From contig NZ_LLZI01000027.1 of the NCBI RefSeq assembly GCF_001509485.1, positions 1-16,568 on the forward strand: 16,568 nucleotides of DNA. Reading direction: 5' to 3'. A model generated the notes under the pieces. The model did not search any database. It saw only the letters and a list, made by a program, of their open reading frames with translations, and was not told the DNA's origin. Below, one piece after another: positions 7,207-14,356 of this stretch (positions are counted from its first letter, which is position 1; each line of letters starts with the position of its first letter). This DNA comes from Streptomyces sp. NRRL F-4489 (lineage in GTDB: Bacteria > Actinomycetota > Actinomycetes > Streptomycetales > Streptomycetaceae). The translations under genes and the position numbers were made by a program.

Positions 7207-7836
7207 TCAGTCTTGCGCGGCCAGCGGCGCGAGGAGGCTGTCGACGACGCGGCGGACCTTCGCGGCCGCCGTGTCGTCGCCCAGGCGCATCGCGGTGTTC
7301 GCGGCGGTGAGCACGGCGTCGATCTGGAACGCGGTGAGGTCGGCATCGAGGCCGGCACTCGTCCCCGCGTCATCGACGGCGTGTCGCAGCTCGGTGGCGA
7401 TGCGGTCGCGCCAGGCCCGTTGGTGGCCGGCCAGCATGTCCCGCACCGGGCCCGGCCGGCTGTCGAACTCGGGCAGGTTCGCCGCCCAGAAGCAACCGCC
7501 CGGGAACAGCGGCTGCTCGGCGTAGGCGAGCCAGTGCTCGACCAGGGCGCGCAGCCGCTCGGCGCCCTGGGGTCGGGCCAGCGCGGGGCGGATCACGGCC
7601 TCCTCGAAGGTCTCGCGCGCCGCCTCGATCACGGCCAGTTGGAGCTTCTCCTTCGTGGCGAAGAGCGTCTGGACGCTGCTCTTGCGCACGTTCAGGTCCG
7701 TCGCGAGCCGACCGAAGCTGAGCCCGTCGAGCCCGTCCAACGACGCCGTGTCGACGGCGTGCCGCACGATCGTCCGTCGCGACCGCAGACCTCGAAGCAG
7801 GCGCCCGTCCTGCACATCCTCGCTCACCGGCCTCAT
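7207..7836 (-). CDS. TetR/AcrR family transcriptional regulator
   Basis: Product of 209 residues, normal TetR length. The N-terminal helix-turn-helix is at about 37-62: LSFGRLATDLNVRKSSVQTLFATKEKL fits the family pattern, with the recognition helix near 49-57. The C-terminal ligand domain contains GGCFWAANLPEFDSRPGPVRDML (113-135), typical of one TetR_C subgroup with a conserved Gly-Gly-Cys-Phe. The ATG at 7836 is chosen because GGGGGTG lies about 6 bases upstream and because the 34-bp palindrome lies immediately beyond; the open frame upstream is the shadow of the opposite gene. It is divergent, with a 48-bp gap, from the SnoaL-like/DUF3237 pair, the usual layout for a TetR repressor that controls itself and its neighbours. 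The ligand is unknown. Confidence 0.93.
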   Translation of the reverse strand: MRPVSEDVQDGRLLRGLRSRRTIVRHAVDTASLDGLDGLSFGRLATDLNVRKSSVQTLFATKEKLQLAVIEAARETFEEAVIRPALARPQGAERLRALVEHWLAYAEQPLFPGGCFWAANLPEFDSRPGPVRDMLAGHQRAWRDRIATELRHAVDDAGTSAGLDADLTAFQIDAVLTAANTAMRLGDDTAAAKVRRVVDSLLAPLAAQD

Positions 7837-7850
7837 TGTGCCACCCCCTT

Positions 7851-7884
7851 GCAGAATACGTACGTACGACCGTATGTTTTCTGC
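7851..7884. promoter_or_regulatory. 34-bp imperfect palindrome, likely TetR operator
   Basis: The two 17-base halves match at 13 positions when one is reverse-complemented. The outer arms GCAGAA (7851-7856) and TTCTGC (7879-7884) are perfect, as are inner TACG (7861-7864) and CGTA (7871-7874). The centre lies between 7867 and 7868. It sits between the TetR ATG and the GTG at 7885 and covers -10-like boxes for both directions (TATGTT on +, 7873-7878; TATTCT on -, 7858-7853), so bound repressor would block both. Confidence 0.8.
7873..7878 (+). promoter_or_regulatory. -10 box for a leaderless transcript of the SnoaL-like gene
   Basis: TATGTT fits TANNNT and ends 6 bases before the GTG at 7885, with no Shine-Dalgarno between. 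TTGCAG at 7849-7854 is a possible -35 box at an 18-bp spacing. The box is inside the palindrome. Confidence 0.6.
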
Positions 7885-8334
7885 GTGAACACCCATCAGA
7901 TGTTCGAGCTCGCCCAGGCACTGGCGCACGCCAAGAGCCGTCAGGACCTGCCCGCGGCGCTCCGGCTCCTGCACCGGGACGTACTGCTGGAGTCGCCACC
8001 CTTCGGCACCAAGGCCCGCGGCCTGCCCGACAACGAGAAGGCGCTGGCACGCTTCTTCGCGTCCTTCCCCGACTACGAGGTCACCCTCGACGGGCACGCC
8101 GGCAACGACGACACCCTGGTCTGCTGGGGAACGGCACGCATGACCATGACCGGTGACCGGTTCGGCGCGACGCCCAACGGCAGGCGCGCCGAACTCCCGG
8201 TGTTCCTCCAGTTCACCTTCGCTGACGGCCTGATCGCCGGCGAGCGGTTCTTCCTCGACCTCGCGGAGCTGTGCGCCCAGTCGGGCGTCTCCACCGACCA
8301 GGTCCGGCACACCCTGCTGGGAGGCAGCGCATGA
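7885..8334 (+). CDS. SnoaL-like / NTF2-fold protein
   Basis: Product of 149 residues, usual length for a single NTF2-like cone domain. This family includes SnoaL polyketide cyclases, ester cyclases, hydrolases and simple ligand binders. Seen: an N-terminal helix pair (FELAQALAHAKSRQDLPAALRLL), LLESPPFG, EKALARFFASFPDYEVTLDG, the strand DDTLVCWGTARMTMTG, and a C-terminal FLQFTFADGLIAGERFFLDLAEL, which together follow the family's helix-then-curved-sheet order. I cannot assign the reaction. The GTG at 7885 is preferred because it directly follows a -10 box; the ATG at 7900 is an alternative that would lose five residues. It is the first gene of a coupled pair: its TGA overlaps the next ATG by four bases. 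Control by the divergent TetR is inferred from the overlapping palindrome. Confidence 0.88.
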   Translation: MNTHQMFELAQALAHAKSRQDLPAALRLLHRDVLLESPPFGTKARGLPDNEKALARFFASFPDYEVTLDGHAGNDDTLVCWGTARMTMTGDRFGATPNGRRAELPVFLQFTFADGLIAGERFFLDLAELCAQSGVSTDQVRHTLLGGSA

Positions 8335-8825
8335 CCCCCGACCCCCGCACGAAGACCATCGGCGAGATCACCACGCGCCACCTGTTCGACCTCGTCGTCG
8401 ACCTGAGCCCCCGACTGGACTTCGGCACCGGCCCGCTCGGCCGCAGAACTCTCTTCGGCGACACGGGAGGCACCTTCCACGGACCGCGCCTGCACGGCGA
8501 CGTGCTCCCGATCGGCGGCGACTGGGCACTGTTCCGCCCCGACGGGACGATGTCGCTGGACGTGCGCCTCACCCTGCGGACCCACGACGGCGCCCTGGTG
8601 TACATGACCTACGGCGGCCGCTGGGTCACCCCGCCCGAATTGCGGGCCGATATCGCCGATCCGGCCAAGAGGTACGACATCGACCCGGCCCGCTACTACT
8701 TCCGCACCAACCCGCTTTTCGAGACCGGATCGCAGGAGTACGCCTGGCTGAACGACATCGTCTGCGTCGGAGCGGGTTACCTCGTCGAAGGCGGGATCGC
8801 CTACAAGGTCGCCCAGGTCGAATGA
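8331..8825 (+). CDS. DUF3237 (UPF0311) family protein
   Basis: Product of 164 residues, the usual DUF3237 length. Hallmarks seen are GGTFHGPRLHGDVLPIGGDWALFRPDGTMSLDVRLTLRTHDGALVYMTYGG (about 46-96), YYFRTNPLFETGSQEYAWLN (122-141) and a final GGIAYKVAQV strand. The family is an all-beta fold found across bacteria and fungi; its biochemical role is not settled as far as I know. The ATG at 8331 overlaps the upstream stop as ATGA, and GGGAGG lies 6 bases upstream, so translation is likely coupled to the SnoaL-like gene. The tight coupling suggests the two proteins act on the same compound or pathway. It is followed by a repeat-rich convergent spacer. Confidence 0.92.
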   Translation: MTPDPRTKTIGEITTRHLFDLVVDLSPRLDFGTGPLGRRTLFGDTGGTFHGPRLHGDVLPIGGDWALFRPDGTMSLDVRLTLRTHDGALVYMTYGGRWVTPPELRADIADPAKRYDIDPARYYFRTNPLFETGSQEYAWLNDIVCVGAGYLVEGGIAYKVAQVE

Positions 8826-8959
8826 GCGCCGAAGGCCGAAGGATTGTCAGGACGATCCGCTTCGGTGATCGATAGGAGCGCGGGCGGCAGGGGGGCCCGA
8901 CGCTGCAGATGCTGATGCCGGTTCCTGCGATGGCGGGACCCACCCAGGGAGAAGTGCCC

Positions 8960-9286
8960 ATGCCGACTTCGCAACGCACCATGCCGGTGGCGGGTCCGCG
9001 GCTTCCGATCCGTTCGACCTGCGGGGTGCGGTGCGGGGCACCGCGCGACGACTGCCCGGTCTGCCTGGAAGAGCGGGGGTCGGGGCCGGGGCGGGCGCGG
9101 GCGCCCTTACGGGGCGTGCGAACGGATCCCGTAAGGGGCGCGAGCGCCCCCTGCGGGGTCCCAACGCGGCGTAGGGCGCGGGTATTCCCGAGCCGTGACG
9201 GGGCGGGGGCGCGGGGGCGGAGCCCCGGGGCCGGCCGCCGCGAGGCGGGCGGTATCCCCCAGGGGGCATGCGAACGGATCCCGTAA
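8960..9286 (+). CDS. Doubtful small Cys-rich ORF
   Basis: A possible 108-residue product starting at an ATG with AGGGAGA about 7 bases upstream. Its first 40 codons are strongly G/C at position three, as in real genes here. They include a C-x3-C-x6-C-x2-C cluster (TCGVRCGAPRDDCPVC, about residues 20-35) like a zinc knuckle. After about codon 40 the frame runs through the 90-bp direct repeats, contains a rare TTA codon, and loses any protein-like character. It may be a truncated gene whose 3' part was replaced by repeats, or chance. An in-frame ATG also exists at 8909. I do not recognise it. Confidence 0.3.
   Translation: MPTSQRTMPVAGPRLPIRSTCGVRCGAPRDDCPVCLEERGSGPGRARAPLRGVRTDPVRGASAPCGVPTRRRARVFPSRDGAGARGRSPGAGRREAGGIPQGACERIP
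9101..9150. terminator. Inverted repeat and strong hairpin in the convergent spacer
   Basis: GCGCCCTTACGGG (9101-9113) is complementary to CCCGTAAGGGGCGC (9128-9141) apart from one extra G, with a 14-base loop. It overlaps a second perfect stem, GGGGCGC (9135-9141) with GCGCCCC (9144-9150). The two structures are mutually exclusive. Lying 276 bases after the DUF3237 stop and downstream of disA on the other strand, it may end transcripts from either side. No T-run is present. Confidence 0.4.
9111..9200. repeat. 90-bp imperfect direct repeat, copy A
   Basis: Aligns almost without gaps to 9263-9351. Both copies contain TGCGAACGGATCCCGTAAGG near the left end and GGGTATTCCCG near the right end. 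The middle has diverged to roughly three-quarters identity by eye. Copy A's right end carries one degenerate unit of the 24-bp array that follows copy B. Confidence 0.8.
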
Positions 9287-9351
9287 GGGACCCGAAGCCC
9301 CCCTACGGGACCTCAACGGCGGTGGGAGGGGCGGGTATTCCCGGGCAGACG
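9263..9351. repeat. 90-bp imperfect direct repeat, copy B
   Basis: Second copy of the 9111-9200 element, 152 bases downstream. Its right end merges into the 24-bp tandem array starting at 9332. Confidence 0.8.
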
Positions 9352-9450
9352 TACCGGGTACTTCCGAGTCAGACGTACCAGGTATTCCCGGGGCGGACGT
9401 ACCGGGTATTCCCGGGTCAGACCTACCGGGTATCCCCGAGTCAGACGTAC
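9332..9450. repeat. Five tandem 24-bp repeats that include the disA stop codon
   Basis: Units lie at 9332-9354 (23 bases), 9355-9378, 9379-9402, 9403-9426 and 9427-9450. Each carries a core like GGTATTCCCGGG followed by CAGACGTAC. The last unit contains the final codons and TGA of disA on the minus strand (Tyr-Val-stop). Since 24 is a multiple of three, the disA frame continues through the array and meets repeated copies of the same ending. Unit junctions such as GTACCGGGTAC (9351-9361) are perfect palindromes. Confidence 0.92.
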
Positions 9451-10562
9451 CGTTCCAGGATGGAGGACTCGGCCAGGCGGGAGAGGCCCTCGCGGACGGA
9501 GCGGGCGCGGGTCTCGCCGACGCCTTCCACCGCCTGGAGGTCGTCGACGCTGGCGGCGAGGAGTTTCTGGAGGCCGCCGAAGTGGTCGACCAGGCGGTCG
9601 ATGACGGCGCCCGGCAGGCGGGGGACCTTCGCCAGGAGGCGGAAGCCGCGGGGGGAGACGGCGGAGTCCAGGGTCTCCATCGAGCCGCTGTAGCCCAACG
9701 CCCGCGCCACGATGGGGAGTTCGAGGAGTTCGGTGTGGGTGAGGGCGTCCAGCTCGGCCAGCGCCTCGGCGACCGTGCGGGAGCGCTTGGCGGTCGGCTC
9801 GGGGACGTAGTCGCGGGCCACCAGCTCCCGCTCCGGCTCGACGCCCGCGATCAGCTCCTCCAGCTGGAGGGCCAGCAGGCGGCCGTCCGTGCCCAGCTCG
9901 ACGACGTACTCGGCGATCTCGGTGGCGATCCGGCGGACCATCTCCAGCCGCTGGGCGACCGCGGAGACGTCCCGGACCGTCACCAGATCCTCGATCTCCA
10001 GCGCGGAGAGCGTGCCGGCGACCTCGTCCAGCCGGAGCTTGTAGCGCTCCAGGGTGGCCAGCGCCTGATTGGCGCGGGAGAGGATCGCCGCGGACTCCTC
10101 CAGTACGCGCCGCTCGCCGTCCACGTACAGCGCGATCAGCCGCATCGACTGGCTGACCGAGATCACCGGGAAGTTGGTCTGGATGGAGACCCGCTGGGCG
10201 GTGCGGTGGCGGGTGCCGGTCTCCTCGGTGGGGATGGACGCGTCCGGCACCAGCTGGACACCGGCCCGCAGGATCTTGGTGATGTCCTTGTCGAGGACCA
10301 GCGCGCCGTCGAGCTTGCACAGCTCCCGCAGACGGGTCGCGGTGAACTCGACGTCCAGCACGAACCCGCCCGTGCACATCGACTCGACGGTCTTGTCGAA
10401 GCCCAGGACGATCAGGCCGCCCGTATTGCCGCGGAGGATCCGCTCCAGGCCGTCCCGCAGGGCGGTGCCGGGCGCGACGGCGCTCAGCGAGGCGCGCATC
10501 AGGCTCTCGGTGCCGGTCCCCGCGGACCTGCCGGGAGACGACGCCCGGTCGTTGGCTGCCAC
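9441..10562 (-). CDS. disA: DNA integrity scanning diadenylate cyclase (DisA)
   Basis: Makes cyclic di-AMP from two ATP and couples this to DNA structure; known from Bacillus to scan for branched DNA. The 373-residue product has the DAC domain at about 25-150 with LDGALVLD (DGA at 85-87) and GTRHRTA (RHR at 118-120), the two ATP-binding/catalytic motifs. A helical spine follows (about 155-300), then a C-terminal helix-hairpin-helix DNA-binding domain: [20 protein letters not shown] and [16 protein letters not shown]. The start is GTG 10562, with GGAGG about 6 bases upstream. The ATG at 10580 would add RRRSA-type residues and place that Shine-Dalgarno inside the gene. It lies 133 bp downstream of radA on the same strand, a pairing also seen in Firmicutes, where RadA modulates DisA. 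The stop codon lies inside a 24-bp repeat. Confidence 0.98.
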   Translation of the reverse strand: MAANDRASSPGRSAGTGTESLMRASLSAVAPGTALRDGLERILRGNTGGLIVLGFDKTVESMCTGGFVLDVEFTATRLRELCKLDGALVLDKDITKILRAGVQLVPDASIPTEETGTRHRTAQRVSIQTNFPVISVSQSMRLIALYVDGERRVLEESAAILSRANQALATLERYKLRLDEVAGTLSALEIEDLVTVRDVSAVAQRLEMVRRIATEIAEYVVELGTDGRLLALQLEELIAGVEPERELVARDYVPEPTAKRSRTVAEALAELDALTHTELLELPIVARALGYSGSMETLDSAVSPRGFRLLAKVPRLPGAVIDRLVDHFGGLQKLLAASVDDLQAVEGVGETRARSVREGLSRLAESSILERYV

Positions 10563-10695
10563 TGCACTCCTCCGTCGCATGTCTGTCGGTCCGCAGGCCG
10601 CCCGGCCGGAGCCGCGGCGCGTACCAGAGGAGGGTATCCAGGAGCTACGCGGCCTGCGGCGGAGACGGCGGTGACGGGCGAGACCGGGGCAAAGT

Positions 10696-12108
10696 CTACC
10701 GGCGCGCGCCCTCCTCCCGCGGGGCCTCCCGCCGCACCCGCTTGGGCAGCACGGTCAGCGCCTCGCCGACGTCCGCGACCTCCAGGACCCGCATCCCGTC
10801 CGGGATCCGCCCGGGGTCGGACGGGACGAGCGCGTGCGTGAAGCCGAGCCGGGCGGCCTCGGACAGCCGGCGCTGCACACCCGTCACCCGCCGGACCTCG
10901 CCGGCCAGCCCCACCTCGCCGATCGCGACCAGATTCTTCGGCAGCGGGGTGTCACTGGCCGCGCTGGCCAGCGCCAGGGCCACCGCGAGATCCGCGGCCG
11001 GCTCGCTGAGCTTCACCCCGCCGACCGTGGCGCTGTAGATGTCGCGCTTGCCGAGCGCGCTGATCCGGCCGCGCTGCTCCAGCACGGCCAGCATCATCGA
11101 CACCCGGGACGTCTCCAGCCCGGACGTCGTACGCCGCGGGGAGGGGATCTGGGAGTCGACGGTGAGCGCCTGCACCTCGGCGACCAGGGGGCGGCGGCCC
11201 TCCAGCGTCACCGTCAGGCACGTCCCCGGCACCGGCTCGGCGCGGCGCGTCAGGAAGAGGCCCGAGGGGTCGGCCAGGCCCGTGATCCCCTCGTCGTGCA
11301 GCTCGAAGCAGCCGACCTCATCCGTGGTGCCGTAGCGGTTCTTCACCCCGCGGACGAGGCGGAGCCGGGCGTGCCGGTCGCCCTCGAAGTGCAGCACCAC
11401 GTCCACCAGGTGCTCCAGCAGGCGCGGGCCGGCGATCGCGCCGTCCTTGGTGACGTGGCCCACCAGGAGCGTGGACATCCCGCGCTCCTTCGACGCCCGG
11501 ATCAGCGCCCCGGCGACCTCGCGGACCTGCGCCATCCCGCCCGGCGCGCCGTCGATCTCCGGCGAGGCGACGGTCTGCACGGAATCCAGGATCAGCAGGG
11601 ACGGCTTGACCGTGTCGAGGTGGCCGAGCACGGCGGAGAGGTCGGTCTCGGCGGCCAGATAGAGATCGTCGTCGAGCGCGCCGATGCGGTCGGCGCGCAG
11701 CCGCACCTGGCTCGCGGACTCCTCGCCGGTGACGTAGAGGGTGCGGTGCTCGGCGGAGGCGGCCTTGGCGGCGACGTCCAGGAGGAGGGTGGACTTGCCG
11801 ACGCCGGGCTCGCCGGCCAGCAGCACCACCGCGCCGGGGACCAGCCCGCCGCCCAGCACGCGGTCCAGCTCCGGCACGCCCGTGGAGCGGGCGGCGGCCT
11901 GCTGCCCGTCGACCTGGCCGATGGGGAGGGCGGCGGTGGTGACCCGGCCGGGCGCGGTGGTGCGCACCGCGGGGGCGGCGCCGTACTCCTCGACCGTGCC
12001 CCACGCCTGGCACTCCGGGCAGCGGCCGAGCCACTTGGCGGTGGTCCAGCCGCACTCGGTGCAGCGGTACGAGGGGCGCTCCTTGGCCGACGATTTGCGA
12101 GTTGCCAT
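10696..12108 (-). CDS. radA: DNA repair protein RadA (Sms)
   Basis: RecA-like ATPase that helps process recombination intermediates and branch migration. The 470-residue product has all family parts: an N-terminal zinc finger Cys16-x2-Cys19-x10-Cys30-x2-Cys33, Walker A GEPGVGKS at 99-106, Walker B-type LLILDS at 171-176, the RadA-specific KNRYG at 256-260, and a C-terminal Lon-protease-like domain from about 300, including [21 protein letters not shown] and [14 protein letters not shown]. Length is normal for the family. The ATG at 12108 puts the zinc finger at the right distance; the upstream open frame is Arg/Pro-rich noise. There is no Shine-Dalgarno, but TACGGT lies 6 bases upstream, so the transcript is probably leaderless. 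disA follows on the same strand. Confidence 0.97.
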   Translation of the reverse strand: MATRKSSAKERPSYRCTECGWTTAKWLGRCPECQAWGTVEEYGAAPAVRTTAPGRVTTAALPIGQVDGQQAAARSTGVPELDRVLGGGLVPGAVVLLAGEPGVGKSTLLLDVAAKAASAEHRTLYVTGEESASQVRLRADRIGALDDDLYLAAETDLSAVLGHLDTVKPSLLILDSVQTVASPEIDGAPGGMAQVREVAGALIRASKERGMSTLLVGHVTKDGAIAGPRLLEHLVDVVLHFEGDRHARLRLVRGVKNRYGTTDEVGCFELHDEGITGLADPSGLFLTRRAEPVPGTCLTVTLEGRRPLVAEVQALTVDSQIPSPRRTTSGLETSRVSMMLAVLEQRGRISALGKRDIYSATVGGVKLSEPAADLAVALALASAASDTPLPKNLVAIGEVGLAGEVRRVTGVQRRLSEAARLGFTHALVPSDPGRIPDGMRVLEVADVGEALTVLPKRVRREAPREEGARR

Positions 12109-12114
12109 GACGCC

Positions 12115-12120
12115 ACCGTA
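12115..12120 (-). promoter_or_regulatory. -10 box for a leaderless radA transcript
   Basis: On the minus strand TACGGT fits TANNNT and is followed by GGCGTC and then the radA ATG, a 6-base gap. No Shine-Dalgarno precedes the ATG. This suggests transcription starts at or beside the ATG. Confidence 0.5.
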
Positions 12121-12190
12121 GCGGCGGGGTCTGACAGCGGGCTCCGGCAGCGGGGCCGGAGCGCGGGCTCTCGCGGCGGGCGGGGCCGTC

Positions 12191-12231
12191 CGGCGGTCGG
12201 CCGCGATGGTCGGTCGCGGCGGTCGGCCGCG
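12191..12231. repeat. 15-bp direct repeat in the radA divergent spacer
   Basis: CGGCGGTCGGCCGCG occurs at 12191-12205 and again at 12217-12231, 26 bases apart. The rest of 12121-12302 is GC-rich with no supported gene. Confidence 0.7.
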
Positions 12232-12302
12232 GCGAGGGGGCGCGTGCGCCGGGCGCGTCTGCGCGGCCACCTAGCAGATCCGTGTCCCCTTTTGAGGGAG
12301 AT

Positions 12303-12329
12303 GGTCACCCGTACGGGTTAAAAGTGACC
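12303..12329. promoter_or_regulatory. Nested palindromes in a less GC-rich island, possible operator
   Basis: GGTCAC (12303-12308) and GTGACC (12324-12329) are perfect inverted arms. Between them lies the 12-base perfect palindrome ACCCGTACGGGT (12307-12318), followed by TTAAAA-type sequence rare in this window. It is 45 bases upstream of the 12374 start. It could bind a regulator of that gene or of radA. Confidence 0.45.
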
Positions 12330-12360
12330 CTCCTGCGCGGGAGCGGCTGCATCATCCCCC

Positions 12361-12366
12361 TACCGT
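12361..12366 (+). promoter_or_regulatory. -10 box for a leaderless transcript of the 12374 gene
   Basis: TACCGT fits TANNNT, with 7 bases to the GTG at 12374 and 10 to the ATG at 12377. No -35 match or Shine-Dalgarno is clear. Confidence 0.45.
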
Positions 12367-12373
12367 CGCCGGG

Positions 12374-14356
12374 GTGATGAGCAGCAGGCCCGAGCACCCT
12401 ACGCACACCACCGGCGCACTCCGGTCGCATGCCGCCGCGCCGCACCGGCGCCGGCCGCCGGCCGACGACGGGCCCGGCCGCCCCCGGCACCGGGACCGCG
12501 ACGCGCACCGGGAGCGCCCCGAGCCCGCAGACCGCTACGAACCCTGGCCCGAGGACCGCTACGAACCCTGGCTGGACGGGCTGTTCACCTACTGCCTGTC
12601 CGTGCTGTGCGAGCACGACACGGCGGCCGCCGTCCTCGGCGAGACGCTGGCGCTCGCCGAGCGGCAGCACGGGCGGCGCCCCGCCGACCCCGCCCTCTTC
12701 GGCCCCTGGCTCTACGCCCTGGCCCGCTGGGCGTGCCTGCGGCGGCTGGCGGAGCCGGTGGCGGAGACGGTGGCGGAGACGGCCGGTGCCCTCGCGCCCG
12801 ATGACGGTGACGAGCCCCAGGGCGCCGCCCCCGGCGCCCCACCCGAGCCCGCCGCCCCGGAGGCCGATGCCGCCCCCGACCCCGTCGACGCGGCCGACCC
12901 CGCCGCCCCCGACCACCGCCGCGAACTCGCCGCCCTCGCCTGGCCCGAGGCCGCCGGCACCACCCCCGAGCAGCGCGAGGTCCTGGAGCTGTCGGTCCGC
13001 CACCGCCTCACCCCGGACGCGATCGCCGCCGTCACCGGCGCCGAGCCCGCCGCCACCCGCACCCTGCTGGCCGCCGCCTCCTGCGAGGTCGAGCGGACCA
13101 GCGCGGCGCTGGCGGTGGTCGAGTTCGGGCGATGTCCGGACGTGGCCCGGCTGGCCGGCGACGGCCAGATGCTGCTGGGCGCCGCGCTCCGCCGCGAGCT
13201 GGTGCGCCATGTCGACGACTGCGCCGAATGCCGCCGGACCGCCGAACGCGCCACCGCCGCCGGCCCCTGGCCCGGCACCGCGCCCGCCGACCACGGCGCG
13301 CTGCCGCTGGTCCCCGCCGACCGGCCGGCGGTCGCCGCGGCCCTGGCGGCGGCCCGCGCGGCCCGTTCCGGACGCGCCGAGGGCGTGCCCGGGGCCGTCC
13401 CTGTACGGGGCGGCCGGAGCGGTGGAGCAAACGGTTCTCCACGCTACGACCGCAGCGGATTCCCCCGCGTCCCCACCGACCGGACCGCCCGCCGCCGCCG
13501 GCTCCGCAACCGGGCGCTGACCACCACCCTGGTGGCCACGGTGCTGGCCGCGCCCGTACTCGCGCTCTGGGCCGCGTACCGGAACGCCCCCGAGGCCGGC
13601 GAGTCCGGCGTCCTGCCCACGGTGTCCGCCAACGACGCCGCCGGGGACGCCGAGGGGCCCGGCGGCGGTGACGGGGTCAACGGCCGGCGGCTGGCCGGCG
13701 GCCGTTACGAGAACGCGGGCAGCGCCCGGACGTCGTCGCCTCGGCCGGGCGCCCGGGAAGGTGACGATGCGTCAGGCAAGGGGGACGCGGCGGGTGATGC
13801 GGGTGCCCCCGGCGACCCCGGCGCCTCGGATGTGGCGGTCTCGGTGCTGAGCGCGCCCACCGGCCCGCCGCCGACCCCCGGCGGGCGGGAGGAGCGCGGC
13901 CCCGGCCGGCTGACCGTCGCCGCGGAGCCGGCCGCCGGCACCACGGTCATCACGATCAGCGCCTCCGGCGGCACCCCGGTCCGCTGGCGGGCGACCGCGG
14001 GCGCGCCCTGGCTCCAGATGAGCCACACCGCCGGGCAGCTGCGGCCCGGCCAGTCCACCACGATCACCGTCTACGTGGACCACGACCGCGAACCCGAGGG
14101 CCACTGGCGGTCGGTGATCACCATCGAACCGGGCGGCACGGTCATCACGCTGGACGGCCACGGGGCCACCGATCCGGCGCCGGGGCCGGGCCCCGGGCCG
14201 GGCCACCACCCCTCGCCGCGGCCCTCCCCGCGGCCGAGCGGGCCGGGGCCGGCGGGGCCGACGCCGGCGCCTTCGCCGTCGCAGAGCGCGGGTGGGCCGG
14301 GCGGCCCGGGCGGCCCGGGCGGGCCGTCGCCTGCGGCGGGGGCGCACGGGAGGTGA
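12374..14356 (+). CDS. Sigma-like / zinc anti-sigma-like membrane protein with extracellular BACON-like domain
   Basis: Product of 660 residues with an unusual order. Residues about 62-130 (YEPWLDGLFTYCLSVLCEHDTAAAVLGETLALAER) resemble sigma-70 region 2. Residues about 196-245 (EQREVLELSVRHRLTPDAIAAVTGAEPAATRTLL) resemble the region 4 helix-turn-helix. Next come Cys254 and H279-x3-C283-x2-C286, the H-x3-C-x2-C signature of zinc anti-sigma domains, with the expected spacing to the first Cys. After an Arg-rich stretch (RRRRLRNR, 373-380) there is one membrane helix (381-400), a disordered linker (401-505), and a beta domain at about 510-598 with GTPVRWRATAGAPWLQMSHTAG and STTITVYVD, like BACON domains. 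A Pro/Gly tail follows. The sigma parts look degenerate, so promoter binding is doubtful; a signalling role is inferred. The start may be GTG 12374 or ATG 12377. Confidence 0.85.
   Translation: MMSSRPEHPTHTTGALRSHAAAPHRRRPPADDGPGRPRHRDRDAHRERPEPADRYEPWPEDRYEPWLDGLFTYCLSVLCEHDTAAAVLGETLALAERQHGRRPADPALFGPWLYALARWACLRRLAEPVAETVAETAGALAPDDGDEPQGAAPGAPPEPAAPEADAAPDPVDAADPAAPDHRRELAALAWPEAAGTTPEQREVLELSVRHRLTPDAIAAVTGAEPAATRTLLAAASCEVERTSAALAVVEFGRCPDVARLAGDGQMLLGAALRRELVRHVDDCAECRRTAERATAAGPWPGTAPADHGALPLVPADRPAVAAALAAARAARSGRAEGVPGAVPVRGGRSGGANGSPRYDRSGFPRVPTDRTARRRRLRNRALTTTLVATVLAAPVLALWAAYRNAPEAGESGVLPTVSANDAAGDAEGPGGGDGVNGRRLAGGRYENAGSARTSSPRPGAREGDDASGKGDAAGDAGAPGDPGASDVAVSVLSAPTGPPPTPGGREERGPGRLTVAAEPAAGTTVITISASGGTPVRWRATAGAPWLQMSHTAGQLRPGQSTTITVYVDHDREPEGHWRSVITIEPGGTVITLDGHGATDPAPGPGPGPGHHPSPRPSPRPSGPGPAGPTPAPSPSQSAGGPGGPGGPGGPSPAAGAHGR

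Noticed and set aside
7837..8310. Long N-terminal extension of TetR (367 residues)
   Set aside because: The extension is antisense to the SnoaL-like gene; a good ribosome-binding site precedes the ATG at 7836 and gives normal TetR length.
10563..10580. ATG at 10580 as the disA start
   Set aside because: It would put the GGAGG ribosome-binding site inside the gene; GTG 10562 has that site at about 6 bases and gives the expected DisA length.
10563..10695. c-di-AMP (ydaO-type) riboswitch or separate promoter before disA
   Set aside because: I could not recognise the conserved riboswitch core or a convincing -10/-35 pair in this 133-bp gap.
9195..10841. 548-residue plus-strand open frame
   Set aside because: Antisense to disA, with repeat-derived N-terminus; disA on the other strand has unambiguous motifs.
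10834..12321. 495-residue plus-strand open frame
   Set aside because: Antisense shadow of radA.
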